In this document: positions 22,039 through 33,970 of the stretch, one piece after another | Layout: each line of letters starts with the position of its first letter | Numbering within the stretch: the stretch's first letter is position 1 | Position numbers and translations under genes: made by a program | NCBI GenBank assembly: GCA_014898425.1 | Contig: RCSZ01000010.1 | Location: forward strand, 1,426,001-1,490,000 | Direction of reading: 5' to 3' | DNA: 64,000 nt | Origin: Botryotinia globosa | Lineage: Eukaryota; Ascomycota; Leotiomycetes; Helotiales; Sclerotiniaceae | The notes under the pieces: model-generated | What the model was told of the DNA's origin: nothing | The model's input: only the letters and a program-made list of their open reading frames with translations | Databases searched by the model: none

Positions 22039-22667
22039 ATGAAAATCTCGCACCGTACATCCCAATCGCATAACTCCCCATGTCTCTCTCCACAGCCTAC
22101 ACCCATCCCATGCGCCAGTTCGTTTCTGACTGTTACTGGAAAGTTATTTTTCTCGTCGTCGATATCATCGTTGAGAAATATCGATAAAACAAACGAAATG
22201 GAGAGTTCGTCGCGGAGTACTGGTGATTTGGGGTTTATTCATGGCAGGGAGATGAAATCTATGGGTGGATATACATTGAAACGTAAGATGCCTTCACATG
22301 TCCATCTTCATCCATGTTTACACTAACTCTCCTCCTAGGACCATCTCAAGCCACCACTTCTACTTTCACACCCAATTCGACCCTTAAACCCTCATCCTCA
22401 CCCTCGCCCTCCCATCTCAAATCCTCCACACCAGCATCATACTCAAACTCCAAACCCCCAACCACCTCCTCAAACACATTCTCCAATTTTCCATTCTCGT
22501 CAACCACATCCAGGACAGCCCCCAAAATATCAATCACAACAACCATCGATTCCCTAATTTCGAATCATCAGAATCGGAATGTGGGACTTTTGCTCATGAC
22601 ACAAGATTTGGTGGCCAGTCCCGTGGAAGATTTTATCTTGGGGAGTCCGTTGGAGGGGTTTATGTAG
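22039..22667 (+). CDS. Hypothetical Ser/Thr/Pro-rich protein, two exons
   Basis: An intron with strong signals (22283-22338: GTAAGA donor, CACTAACTC branch, CCTAG acceptor) joins two frames in phase. The product is 190 aa from the ATG at 22039, or 137 aa from the ATG at 22198, which has the better context. After the join the protein is dominated by Ser/Thr/Pro (22345-22545) and ends in a short ordered segment (NVGLLLMTQDLVASPVEDF). No domain is recognised. The good intron and frame continuity are the reason for calling it; the 5' end may include further upstream exons. Confidence 0.45.
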
Positions 22668-22995
22668 TTTTTTGAGGGAGGGTTCATTTGCTTTGTGGAT
22701 ACTGAGAATTGGAAGGGGATTGGAATTTTGTGTTTCTGGGGTTGGGTGTTGGGAAAGCAAGGGGGTCCTATGTATATATGTGATTATTGATTGAGGGGAG
22801 TTTTTACCCGACTGGAATTTTGCAAGGGGGAGCTTGGAACTTCTGGGATGATGAGGATCGAGATGTACTTTGTATAGCACATCTGGAAGTGGGTCGCAAT
22901 TCCAGAATATCGACTTATAAACATGAAATCTGATTGATTGATTGATTGATTGCGTCTTTAAGTTCTAACTTTACAATCAATGCGGATAAGTGACC
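22668..22995. other. Convergent intergenic region with a short (TGAT)n tract
   Basis: 3' flanks of two convergent genes. It contains a tetranucleotide run of gatt at about 22931-22952, and nothing else is recognisable. Confidence 0.5.
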
Positions 22996-24312
22996 CTAAG
23001 CCCTATCGCACACAACAACAAACGATGACGTGAGAGAACCAAAAAACAACCTTCCCGTTTTAGGGTCATGTACAACCGAAGTAGCAGCCGACAGAATACT
23101 GGCCTCAATATCCTCTAAAACTTTCGTAACCACATATCTCCACCCTCCATCCTCGGTATCAAATTTTCGAATCCTGAAAGCCGTAGCGGGAACATTGATT
23201 GTAGAATCATCCATCGCTTTTACCAGCTTGAGTACATCTGGAAAAGCGGCTGCCAAAATGTCGCCATTAGCATCTACGGATAGATTGTCCAATGGCATCT
23301 GCAGATCAATCTCGTCGATTTGAGTAAATGTATTGTTGGCTTCTAAAGCGTAGACGAAAACTTTTCCTCTGACGGTTGAGGCGACATAAAAGAGGCCATC
23401 TTGTCCCCGAACAATGCCATTGGGAATTCGATTAGAGGGACCGGAATGGCATTGATTGTCAGACCCGCACACAGCGATATTTCCTCCTCCAAAAAACATA
23501 TCTAATGAGCGAAGCTATAGATTGGTGAGCAAGCCTGGACTAACGTATTCATGATATAGGTCTACTTACAAGCCCAGTTTTAGTAGAATGATCATTAGTA
23601 AGTACAAATCCACCATCTCCGGTCGCGGCGATGTTATTTGGGGTTTTGATAATTGGATTGGCAACGGTCTTGACAAATTCCAATTTTTGAGATCCAGGAA
23701 CCAAGTCGAAAACTTCCACAGTAGAGTTCGCTCCTACTTTTGTAGCATCGAGAAAATTGCCAGATTCATCAATGGCTGGTCTATGATTGACCATCCAAAA
23801 TCTCAAACGGGAATCAGACAAAAACTCAACATCAAATCCATGGACATCAATAGAGTTATGACTATCCACCCCCTGATACCCTCCTGAAATCTCTAGCGTG
23901 TGTAGTCCATAAAGTCCATCCTCTCCTGGCTCATCGATCTTAAGTACTGACACGTGATCTTCCAAGGTTCTCTGGGATACATTGTAAAGATTTCCCCTGG
24001 AAATTTTGTAAGTATGTCGTGCATGACAGGCATAGAATGTATATTGACTTACCCCGGACCCCAGCCCCTTCGACTCACTACTGTCGAACATGCAGCATAC
24101 AATGTACGATCCTCGTGATCAAGAAAGAGATCTTCGCAAGATTCTAAAAGCGGATGCTCTACTCGTCGACATGTGAACGGATAATCATCGAGCTTGTTAT
24201 GAATCCGACCTACTCCGAAATTGAGGTACAACCAATCCTTCAGGATTGTTTGATACAAGACAGCGGAAAGGACAGTCAGAGCTCCTAGAATGATTGTTCT
24301 GGAGCCCATCAT
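22996..24312 (-). CDS. Paraoxonase/arylesterase-like calcium-dependent lactonase
   Basis: Three exons, 24053-24312, 23570-23996 and 22996-23514, with 56- and 55-nt introns (both GTAAGT) give 401 aa, normal for the family. The N-terminus (MMGSRTIILGALTVLSAVLY) is an uncleaved signal anchor, as in animal paraoxonases, so the enzyme should face the secretory lumen or exterior. The six-bladed propeller is marked by family motifs: DVHGFDVEF with the active-site-type His, VNHRP, TPNNIAATG and LTNDHS (calcium-binding Asn-Asp), IPNGIVRG (calcium Asn) and DNLSVDANGDI. These match the calcium and His ligands of human PON1 in order. Expected reaction is lactone or aryl-ester hydrolysis; the natural substrate is unknown. 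All splice joins keep frame. Confidence 0.87.
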
Positions 24313-25280
24313 GTCCGACTTTGAAGGTTCATTAATTTCCCCGGAAGCTATCGGTATGCAACCTTATATATAGAGTTTGCGGTTTTGGAAAAGAGTTTGT
24401 ATCAAAATGTCTCGATAACATTACAGAAAGTGTCGTTGGGATTTGCCCCTGTCTGAGTCTGACAGGGTGACAATCCTCAGCGGCTCAGACCCATATTTTA
24501 CTACGTGAGATGACTGGTGGATGTAAGACCGTTGCATGTGCATTACTAAGTGATGCTAGAAGCATAAAAACATAGTAATGAGACTGGTTAGTTGAAGCTC
24601 AAAGTACTATATATTACATCCATTGCATTGAATAGTAGGTAAATCTCAGTATGTACTTAGTATTGGATTAGAAACTCATGAGTGCACCAGGTGTATGACA
24701 TCTGATGAGATGATCTTCACGTGACCGATTACAATCTTGTGAGCTAACCGCTTTGAGTTTGGCGCATCAATTCATGGCACGCTTTGAAGTTACCCCTTCA
24801 TCAATGAATTGTCGCCAACATCAACTCTTGTGTCATTGTATCTTGTGTCATTGTATCTTGTACCTAGTTTTCTCAAAGATTACCTAGTATGATCAGGGAA
24901 TCACTCTCAATTCTGACTCCAATTTACTGGCTTACTGGTTTACTGGGCTTATGGACCAACATCCCTTATGAACAACCTGCTTTTGAAAGAGGGATATCCA
25001 CATAAACTTGTTTCTGCGGAATATATTCTCTTCCAGGAATCAGTAAAACGTCATATGCAGCACCAAAGAATAACAGGACAGGTAGGTTGATGGGCATGGA
25101 AAGGTAGGTTTGGTTGGTATATATATAATATGTATTAACATCTATTTATCATGTCCTATTTCTTCATTCCATCAACAGAACCCTTCTTGCGCAGAATAAT
25201 CAATTACACCCATTGACATCGCCCACAAAACCAGTAACATCCTCCCTTTAACTTCTGATAGCACTTTTCAAACATCCAAT
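24313..25280. promoter_or_regulatory. Divergent upstream region with two direct 15-bp repeats and a TATA-like box
   Basis: Lies between the paraoxonase-like gene (minus) and the small membrane protein (plus). Two perfect adjacent copies of tcttgtgtcattgta lie at 24826-24855, with a partial third. A TATA-like run at about 25117-25131 lies 150 bases upstream of the ATG at 25281. No gene is seen here. Confidence 0.45.
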
Positions 25281-25764
25281 ATGGCCAGTACCCTTTATGT
25301 CGTCCTTGCGGCTATCACAACAATCGTTGTTCTCGTTGGAGGTGCATATGCCATGGGACTTCTCGATGATTACATTGAGGAACTGGGCGTCTTCGCATTT
25401 AAATTCAAGGCCAAGGCTGAAGCAAAGAAGATGGGACTTCAAGGACTTCAAGAAGGAACAGATTTCCTCGCAAGTAAGTGGCATCATGTCCCCTGCATGT
25501 TAGACCATCGAGTCTACTTCTTGTGTTTTCCCAACCTTTGGACCCTTTATAATTGATTAATGTTAATGACATGTTTCTGTAGGTGACTTGAAGGGTAATC
25601 AACAAGCACAAACAGTTAGAGAAGGCAAAGGACCCATTGGCGGATTGAAGACAAACGGAGAGGGCGTTGCAAATGGAATTTTAGGAGGGGCCGACTCTTG
25701 TGGAGATGGCTTGGTCGGAGGATTGAAATCTGGTGGAGAAGGATTAAGTGGAAAACTCTTGTAA
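25281..25764 (+). CDS. Small single-pass membrane protein with Gly-rich tail
   Basis: Exons 25281-25473 and 25583-25764 (109-nt intron, GTAAGT donor, CTGTAG acceptor) give 124 aa. An N-terminal hydrophobic segment (LYVVLAAITTIVVLVGGAYA, residues 5-24) is followed by a short charged helix rich in Lys/Ala/Glu (FKFKAKAEAKKMGLQGLQEG). The C-terminus is Gly-rich with Gly-Gly-Leu and Gly-Glu-Gly units but no Cys. I do not recognise a named family. The hydrophobic stretch may be a signal anchor or a cleaved signal; the following acidic DDYIEE fits either. Without splicing, the first exon reads into a stop after unrelated sequence, so the spliced model is preferred. A plausible TATA box lies upstream. 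Confidence 0.65.
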
Positions 25765-25996
25765 GGATAGAATTTATCGACGGAGTCTCCTTTAGTGTGA
25801 CGATGTAACGAAGTAATATCTATCGATTACGAATATTACGAATATTACGAATTTACGGAAAGAAAAGCGGTTGGTTTATGAATGCGGGGTTCAGTCGGCT
25901 TTCTTGATTAGTCTCGTAAACAAGAAGTCGGTTATGAATCTGAAGTAACGGTCCCAGTACTGATATTAGAGAAAAGGATATTCAAGGCGAACGTGG

Positions 25997-26044
25997 GACA
26001 GCGTGACAGCGTGACAGCGTGACAGCGTGACAGCGTGACAGCGT
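25997..26044. repeat. 8-bp tandem repeat, six copies
   Basis: Six consecutive perfect copies of gacagcgt. Not in a coding frame. Confidence 0.95.
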
Positions 26045-26291
26045 TACAATATTATTACTAATTACACAATAATCACAAGATGGATGCAGGAGTTTCCTCC
26101 AAATTTCAGACCCCATTACTACTTACTATTACCCAGTGACCAGTGAATCAATGCATGGCCCCTTTGGACCAACCTGGAGATGAAGTCAGCCTTTCCTGGA
26201 CATCAAGGAACCCCATCCCATCCATGGATGTCTTTGAAAGATCAGAAACATTCTCTAGAATGAATGAATGAATGAATGTAACTTACATACT

Positions 26292-26339
26292 GACAACGCC
26301 CTTGACAACGCCCTTGACAACGCCCTTGACAACGCCCTT
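26292..26339. repeat. 12-bp tandem repeat, four copies
   Basis: Four consecutive perfect copies of gacaacgccctt, unrelated to the 8-bp array 250 bases upstream. Confidence 0.95.
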
Positions 26340-27120
26340 GATCACCCCCTAGGTCATTTGGTGATGGGGGAATCCATTGCTAAGGAAATTTCTTCTCCAA
26401 TTTGTTTCCTTTTTCTGTAACGGAAAATAAATGAAAAATAAAATTGCCATGTTCCAAAAATATGGATAGATTGAGATGTATCGTGAAGATATTATAATGT
26501 GATTCAATTTAGCTGAATTTTACTTTTTTCCCTTCTTTCTTCTTGCTTTTCTTCTAATATGAACTTTCTTTTCTATAGATTTATTAACCAACATACATCG
26601 CATAGCGTGGAATTAAGTTGAACTTCTTCATTTCTGTTTATCTTTCTTTCTTTCTTTCTTCCTTCCTTCCTTCCTTCTTCTGCATTTGAACTCCCAGCTC
26701 CGACTCCCGTGGCTCTCCGAAAAACATCCAACAACAACAACAACACCACGACGCATGACATCAGTCTGTGTCCATTTGCAGCTTTCCCCAATTCTCACAG
26801 CGAAAGACTCCAGTCCAGTCCAGTTCCCATGGTAATCTTACCACCCACTTCCTAACTTCCGGTACTCTACCATATGCTCGGACATCACTATATTGTCCTT
26901 GGAGCTCGCCCGCCCCTTCCGCAAACTTTCGATCGGGTACGTGGACTTGATTGGTGATTGGAGAGCGTCCTAGGAAGAAGCATCGAAAAGCAAAAACAGA
27001 AACTAGGAGGACGGTTACTCAGCCCGCACGCATCCAAGGGCTTGCAAGTTGGAACTAGGAACTTGGAACTAACTGTACCTGGGCGACTCACTCACTACCT
27101 ACTCGAGTAAGAGCGATTGT

Positions 27121-27224
27121 AAGACTACAAGACTACTTACTACAAGACTACAAGACTACAAGACTAAGACTACAAGACTAAGACTACAAGACTAAGACTA
27201 CAAGACTAAGACTACAAGACTACA
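27121..27224. repeat. Compound actaagactacaag minisatellite
   Basis: A run built from aagacta/caagacta words, resolving on its right side into a 14-bp unit (actaagactacaag) repeated about four times. Non-coding. Confidence 0.9.
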
Positions 27225-27830
27225 CAATTGTACCAACTTACTTCGTTCCTGTCAAGCCTCGAGACAGGAACCTCGAAATTTCATTCCGTAGATACCGTTT
27301 GGCTTAACTAGCACTTTTTAACAACGACGACCGATCACGATTCATTTTCACGACCCCCAATCATTAATTGTCCCTGACCTAATTTGGGTTATCATTATTC
27401 ATATTCTTATTATTGATTCTGCAGGAAGAGGGCAAAGTCAAAAGAAAAGAAAAAGGAATTCAAACCCCCTCAGTCCCTCCTGGATTCTCTTGTTTTTTCT
27501 TTCCCTTGAAGAACGACAATGAAAGGGTTCTTCTTCCTTTTGATCAGTCTGGAAATATAATTTATTGAGAATGCGACAAATCAATCCACATATCAATCCA
27601 AAAGTTTGAATGTTTTGATTATTAATTGTTGTATTCTTTATCCAATCCAATACATACATGAGTAGGTCCAGAAATCAACTTTACCCGCCAAGTATCTACC
27701 TACCCATCTACGCATAGACTGTCGTCATCAATCATCGCATTTTCCCATCCCACTTCGAATAGCCTAAACGGAGGAACTTCTCGCACAACATACTAGGTAT
27801 CGACGAAATCAACCAGACGAAAGATTAAAA

Positions 27831-30000
27831 ATGCAAAGAGCAGTTTCATGGCTCCCATCATGGGATAGGACGAAAACCACCAGTAAGAAAGGCTTTGATA
27901 AGACTTGGGCGTGGGCAGATAAACTGGGTGCTCCCGTCAATCGATTCACAAACAAAATTGGTTCCGAAGCTTTTTGGCCTGTACGTTTTGCTTCCTTCTC
28001 ATTTACATTCTTCAAAGTCTGGATGTCAAGATGCTAATGAAGGAAAACAGACTTCTTTAGACAAGGAATGCGATAAAGCTGCTCGGATTTTGAAAACTTT
28101 CTGTAGTGAGTACTTGCGGCCTTCTTCTCATTCCGTTTCTCTTGAGTTTCCTCGCTGACATGACTACGTCAAAGAGGATGGATTTTATACCGAAGAAGAT
28201 CGATCATCTACCCACGTTGGTCCGAATGCGAACGCCAAACAAAGAATTTTGAAGAAGATTCCACAAAAGGTTATTGAAAATGCCGTCGGTTTGGCCATAT
28301 TCACAACTATGCGAACGGGCTTATGGATTTCGGGGGCCGGAGGATCTGGAATATTAATTGCGAGGAAAGAAGATGGTACATGGTCGCCTCCTTCTGGAAT
28401 TCTTTTACATACTGCCGGTCTGGGCTTTCTGGTCGGTGTCGATATTTATGATTGTGTTGTTGTTATCAATAATCGCAAAACTCTCGAATCCTTCACGAAA
28501 ATAAGAGCAACGTTAGGAGGAGAGATTAGTGCTGTGGCAGGTCCCATTGGAGTTGGGGGAGTTTTAGAAAACGATGGAAACTGGAAACAAGCTAATAAGC
28601 CAATATTCACTTACTTAAAGTCCCGTGGCTTCTACGCAGGTGTGCAGGTAGACGGGACAGTTATCATCGAAAGAACAGATGAGAACGAGCGATTTTACGG
28701 ACAAAGAATCGGAGTCGCAGATATCTTGGCTGGAAAAGTTCGAAATGCACCTGATGAAACGAAATTACTTATGGAAACCATCAAGGCCGCAGAAGGCAAG
28801 CTAGATGTGGATACAAACTTGTTGGATCAACTGAAAGATGAACCATCACCAGGTGATGTGGATTTACAAGCACCTACTTCGATGATACCAACCTTTGGCA
28901 TCCCTGAACCAGATGATCCGGATCCTTTCGGGGTATTGGCATTAGAGGATGCAGGATTCGAGATTCGCGAAGCGGGAACGAAGGCTCGACCAGTCAGTTC
29001 GCAATTTGAATACAATCCATCTCCATCAAGTCCGATCTTCACTAGATTCAACAGACGAAGTTTTGACACTCAGGGTGCAAGGAGTAACAGAGAAAGTTAC
29101 ATGTCAGGAAAAACAAGGACAAGTACGGATCGAGCAACGCAGACTACTGAAATGGGCACACAAACAGACGATTCACTTTCAATCCGATCACCTCGCACAT
29201 CATCACCAAGTACGAGTCCAAGTTACAGTGAAGACAACAAGATTATAGAAGAAGACGAAAAGGCAATTGTATTGGAGCCGGAAGAAGTCGACTATACGAA
29301 AATTGATCTCGGACCATATCAGAGCTTGAACCATAGTCAAGAATTTGACGGTACGACAATGAATGGTAGCCCTTTAATTACCGAGGAAACCGATGAGAGA
29401 CGAAAGGATTCAAAGGACTCCTTCAACTCAATGGATGATCTCTCCGACGACGATGAAGATTTTGAGGAAGAGGAACCAGTAGTCTTCGAAGCTGCTTCAG
29501 CACAAGCTACAGTGATTATTCCCCAAGCAATCAAGGCAAGAGGTGGTGTGGTGAACATTCCAAAGAGAGGTCCGCCACCACCACTACCTCCCAGGAATTC
29601 ATTGAGGAACAGCAAATTTTCTATGGTTACCCTAAACAGTGATAGAAGTTCATCGAAAGAAGGTTTCGAAGAGGTCGATGTGCATGGTGTTGAGAGCAAC
29701 AATATCAAGAGAAGTAGCTTAGAACAAGCCAGCATGACACCACTCCCTTTCAGCCCAAATAGAAAGAGCTTCGAACAAACTCCTGTCCTCATGGAGGATG
29801 TTGAATCGGAGGAATCAGACTCTCACGAACAGGTCGAGGAAGAGCATGCAGCGATTAAAACAACCAACGAAAGCTCCAACTTCAACGAGAAGATCGAAAT
29901 CCTCGATAATGCACGCTCAACTGAGAGACCTACTCTTACCAAGGAAAATACCGAGTCTTTTCACTCAATTGCTGTGAACATTCCAGGAGGGTGGAGTTAG
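27831..30000 (+). CDS. SYLF-domain (Ysc84/Lsb-type) actin-patch and lipid-binding protein
   Basis: Three exons, 27831-27980, 28051-28105 and 28175-30000 (introns with GTACGT and GTGAGT donors), give 676 aa. The SYLF domain covers about residues 90-270, with family landmarks IPQKVIENAVGLAIFT, WISGAGGSGILIAR, DYTWSPPS-like TWSPPSGI, LVGVDIYDCVVVINN and GPIGVGG. SYLF proteins bind phosphoinositides and actin at endocytic patches. Yeast Ysc84/Lsb3 end in an SH3 domain. Here no SH3 is visible; instead there is a long acidic Ser/Glu-rich disordered tail with a proline motif (GPPPPLPPR near 510-520) that could itself bind SH3 partners. Without the two small 5' exons the frame starts inside the conserved region. 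Confidence 0.85.
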
Positions 30001-31172
30001 AAGATAATTGAAGAAAGGAGAAACTTGTACAAAAGAAATGATTCTGTATGAATTGAAAAACTGGATATCGGCATATGGGTTTAGGGTTTGAAGCTTTGGG
30101 TGTATACAAGGAGATTCCAATCATAGTGTGAACGGGGTTTTGAGGGGTTTGTTATATATGGGTTACATTGGGGTTCACAATTCGGGGTTTAGGAATGGCA
30201 TGGATGGGGTTACTTTCTGTGTGCATGGTATGGGCGAGATATTCAGGATGGATTTGAAGGGGATCTGGGGGATCTTCTGTAATGGTTAATGAATCTCTTA
30301 TATCTATTATGAGGATTGAAGGTTCAAAATTGGCAGTGTGGGATTTGTTTCGGAAGGAGACTGTGAATAGGATGCGGAAGGATAGGAGATGGAGGCAGTA
30401 AAATGAAGATGAGGGTTAATATATAATCTTTAGATTCTAATATTTCTAATCCTGTGGTAGATAGATCAAATTAGTAGGGTGGTTAGTCGTGAGAAATCAA
30501 AAAGGATTTGGAAGGTGGAAAACGAGAGAAATTTTGAACATTCAACAATAGTATACATAGTTTTGAATACTATATCATATCTATACTATGCGTCAATGTT
30601 TGAAATGTTTTTGTGAGACTTTGAGACTTATCACGCTGGTTCCCATACCGTTGTGATCATCCGAGTTTGGTAGAAGTGGCGCGGAAGTTGTTGTGACGGA
30701 AATGTAAAGATCAAGTGATTTGTAATTTCCAATTCGCTATTATTTCGTGGGTTGGCGACTTTTTTCAAGAAAAGAAGAAGAAAAATCAAGGTGGTAGAGG
30801 AGCTTTGGGTAGGTAGGTAGGTAGGTGGGTAGAGTTGCTTTGCATTTTATGAGATTTATAGGATTTCAGATGGGATATGTTTGTTGGATTTGTTGGATTT
30901 GTTGGATTTGTTGGATTTGTTGGATTTGTTGGATTTGTTGGATTTGTTGGATTTGTTGGATTGGAAAAGAAGGTGTTGATGGGAGGATGGGGTGATGGGA
31001 GGGGATGATGGTTGCTATCACTGCTGCTTGGGAGGAGAAGATTTCGAGAGATGGTGATGAGTAATGTCTTTGCAATTGTTATATGTTTATCTAGGTAAGC
31101 TATCTCTTTTCCTTGTAAGTATATGCTTTGCCCCAACTCTCAATCAGTGATCAGTCATCTATTTATATAGAT
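30001..31172. other. Intergenic region with 9-bp array
   Basis: 3' flank of the SYLF gene and upstream flank of the esterase pseudogene. Minus-strand frames rich in Thr-Asn-Pro or Ile-Gln-Gln come only from the 9-bp repeat. No signal-peptide exon for the downstream esterase was found. Confidence 0.5.
30880..30960. repeat. 9-bp tandem repeat, nine copies
   Basis: Nine consecutive copies of tttgttgga with no visible variation, suggesting recent expansion. Confidence 0.95.
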
Positions 31173-32420
31173 ATGAACAAGACCAGCGGAGGTTCCTATT
31201 CCCAAACCGGTTTCGACATCACCAGCACGCAACCGTCCGCTACAAATCCATTCGGCAACCTCGCATTCCCAGGCTACACCACCGACAACGGCATCAATTG
31301 GATCAGTCACCTTTTCGGAACCTGCTATTCCTCGCTTATCCCCTCATAAAATTTCGCGTCCGGTGGTGCGGTCGTCGATGCTAGCATTGTTGCACCCTAT
31401 GAAAATACCGTCTTGACTCTGGTCAATCAAACCGCGGAATTCATGGATCATCTCTCGCCTGCGCCGACGGATGCTCCTTGGACAGCGGACAACTTGCTTT
31501 TTGCATTTTGGTTTGGGGTCAATGATATTGGGAATTCGTATTGCTTGGCCAATGAGACGAATGTCATTACTGCGATTTTTGATAGCTATTTTGCACAAGT
31601 GCAACGGGTGTATGATGCTGGAGGGAGAAACTTCTTATTTTTAAATCGTCTTCGTGACTTACATACATTCCTCATTCATTCCATAAAATTCCCAGACAAT
31701 GAAAATCAATCGTCTGTGAATCCATCAATCCGAGCCCTCCCATTCTAAGCCCCCTTCTAGCTATCGATAAATCCCCCATGATGCTCGCCTACGGCGACTT
31801 GGTCACCTCCTCCAAAGCCACCGTCATCAGCACCTACAACACCGAACTCAGAACCCGTGTCTCCACTTTCGAAACCGCAAATTCCGGAACCACGACCTAT
31901 TATGTTTTCGACACCCAAGTTCCATTCAATACAACTCCCGATGCTCCAGCTACCTATGGCGCTACGAATGCAACCTTTTTCAATGCAGATGGAACGACCT
32001 GTCTTTGGTACAATGATTTGCATCCCGGTCAGGCGATTCAGAAATTGGTCGCGCAGGGGGTGGCGAAACAGGTGGCAGGGTCTTTTTTCAGGGGGGTGTG
32101 AGTGTTAGTGCTAGTGCTAGTGCCTCATGTTCTTCGGTAATGTCGACATCTTCCTCCGTAGCAACTATGGCTTCTACATCCAGCACACCCGTATCTTCAG
32201 CCGTTCAAACTTCAAGCCCAACAGTCGTTGCATCGCTTGCCATCTCATCTGCAAAGCGATTGTCACGCCTGTTTCTTCGACTGCAAACATGCCGTCGAGT
32301 TCGGTTATCCTCGCTTCGAGTACTCCTGTGGCGACATTGTCCTCGGCTTCGTCTGTTGTTAGCGCTGCTGCATCGAGTACAGCAGTTGCTTTGAGTGGGG
32401 ATGATGAGTGTGAGGCGTAG
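31173..32420 (+). pseudogene. Broken GDSL/SGNH-type secreted esterase with Ser-rich tail
   Basis: Homology to fungal GDSL acetylesterase/lipases (CE16-like) runs across several frames. Block I appears as GGSYSQTGF (the family has GDSY), block II as NFASGGAVVD, block III as FWFGVNDIGN and block V as the catalytic DLHPG. An in-frame TAA at 31347-31349 interrupts just before block II, where relatives have an aromatic residue, so it looks like a one-base nonsense change. The expected intron near 31650-31760 has no good donor. After SFFRGV the frame meets TGA in a G6 run, and a Ser/Thr/Ala-rich tail continues in a second and then (near 32255) a third frame to 32420, as in wall-anchored esterases. 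No signal peptide is seen. I read it as a pseudogene; sequencing error at so many sites is less likely. Confidence 0.75.
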
Positions 32421-33673
32421 AGTTGAATATCTTTATTTTTTCGCGTTAACTCGCTGGTTGGAAACTTGATGTTTCAACCTCTTGTAGATACGCACGCGGT
32501 TTGAATGTGTAAATTTCCTGCCCTGGAGATCTGGATGTTGGGAGGGAATAGTTTTGCGAATTCCTGTAGAAATTCGAGTACGATAGATTTTGGTAGGAGA
32601 GGAATTCGTGTATATATATTACTGCTATAGGAAACGGAATTTGAAACATTTTCGTGCCTCATACTTTTTTAGATTTTAGTTACTTAGGTTAATATTATCG
32701 AATAGGGCTTGATTTCTGTCATCTTCAGTTTAGAGATGTAAAGGTTGTAACTTTTACGATTTTGATTGTGATGGTTTATTGATGATAGGTTAGAAGATAG
32801 AGGATTATATTTGTACGATGTTACATGTGTAGTTTTCAAATCGAGCTTCATTGACTAATAATCTATCCCACACTTTGCGGAGATGAAAATTATGAGGACA
32901 GTACGAAAGGTAGTTGGGAGTAAAGGTGCGTCATTGTTGTTTTTTTGTTTGTTTTTTTGTTAGAAAATGTGAAGGAGGCAAACAGATTAAGCGGGAAGAA
33001 AGGAATATGAGAATGAATTCTTTGAATCCGAGATTTCTCGATGGAGTGGTTGAAGTATTTTTCTTGTGTGTTATCGTTTCTGATATCCCTATGATCTCTC
33101 TTCCTTTTACAAATTGTATCGATGTACAAAATTAGAATTCCTTTTTCGGCGGAATTGTCATAAGCGAGTAGGTTTTGATGATAGATCATTCAGTTGTCGA
33201 AGCGAGATGTCAAAGATTAAATAGTCAAGCGAGATGATTTAGACGATCGCATGTAAATGTAAGTGATTCAGTTGAAGGAGATGCGAACTTTTGGACGAGT
33301 AGTTAGATGTTGTTGTTTTGCTTTTGTTTGTATACGGGACTGCTTTATGTTTATGTTTTTAATTTTGTTTTATTTTGTGATTATATTTTGAGATGATTTG
33401 TTAATTTGGTATGGCTTTGGTTGGATTTAATCGGATTACGATATACAGATATAAAGCAGGATAACTTGGTGGGGAAATGTTCAGTTATCTCACATGGATA
33501 GATGAGTTGTAGGCTGGCTCGTTGAATTCTGAAATCACACACATTTATGAGCATACCATATTATTGTCATGAAGACTATGTTATTATCAATTTAGATATT
33601 CTCAAAACAGGCCAACGAAAAAACTAACAGAACAACCTCCCATCCCCCACCTCATGAAGATCTCAAAAAATCC
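32421..33673. other. Intergenic, no gene seen
   Basis: AT-rich with T-runs (32938-32960, 33300-33370). Short frames only; no RNA gene recognised. Confidence 0.45.
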
Positions 33674-33970
33674 TCACATAACCGGACAACAGCCTGCGCC
33701 ATTCTCCTTTCTTATCCTCCCCTTTTCAATCTTCCCCCGTTCTCGCACCAAACTCTTTCTTCTCCGTACCGCCTCGTGCGTACGATCACGTCCTGCGACG
33801 ATTCCGTGATATACACCTTGATCTAACAAACACTGGTTACAGTTTCTGCGGATCTCGAGGTCTCGTGATTCGAAATAGGGACAGTGTGGGGGATTGGTAG
33901 TGGGGGAACATGATTGTGGGTGGTAGGTCGCGTGTCCGCAGGTGTGGATGTGTTTGATTGAGAGACACAT
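33674..33970 (-). CDS. Small Cys/His-rich protein
   Basis: A 98-codon single-exon frame starting MCLSIKHIHTCGHATYHPQS. Cys and His cluster in the N-terminal half (C-G-H-x3-H-x3-C, then CPYF and CNQC), consistent with a structural zinc site, and the C-terminal half is strongly basic (RRRKSLVRERGKIEKGRIRK). Many ascomycetes encode short proteins with this MCxxx...CGH opening as far as I recall, with no known function. The alternative is a chance ORF, but the ordered Cys/His pattern argues against that. Confidence 0.6.
   Translation of the reverse strand: MCLSIKHIHTCGHATYHPQSCSPTTNPPHCPYFESRDLEIRRNCNQCLLDQGVYHGIVAGRDRTHEAVRRRKSLVRERGKIEKGRIRKENGAGCCPVM

Larger units (their letters stand above)
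25765..27830. other. Repeat-rich intergenic region upstream of the SYLF gene
   Basis: Two kilobases without a supported gene, containing several unrelated simple-sequence arrays (itemised separately) plus short (GAAT)n near 26262-26278 and CTTT/CTTC pyrimidine runs at 26640-26675. Short minus-strand frames come from those repeats. Confidence 0.6.

Noticed and set aside
22346..22546. Minus-strand Val/Glu-rich frame opposite the Ser/Thr/Pro-rich exon
   Set aside because: Antisense shadow of low-complexity coding sequence.
30786..31136. Minus-strand frame rich in Thr-Asn-Pro repeats
   Set aside because: It comes entirely from the 9-bp array and has no flanking coding signal.
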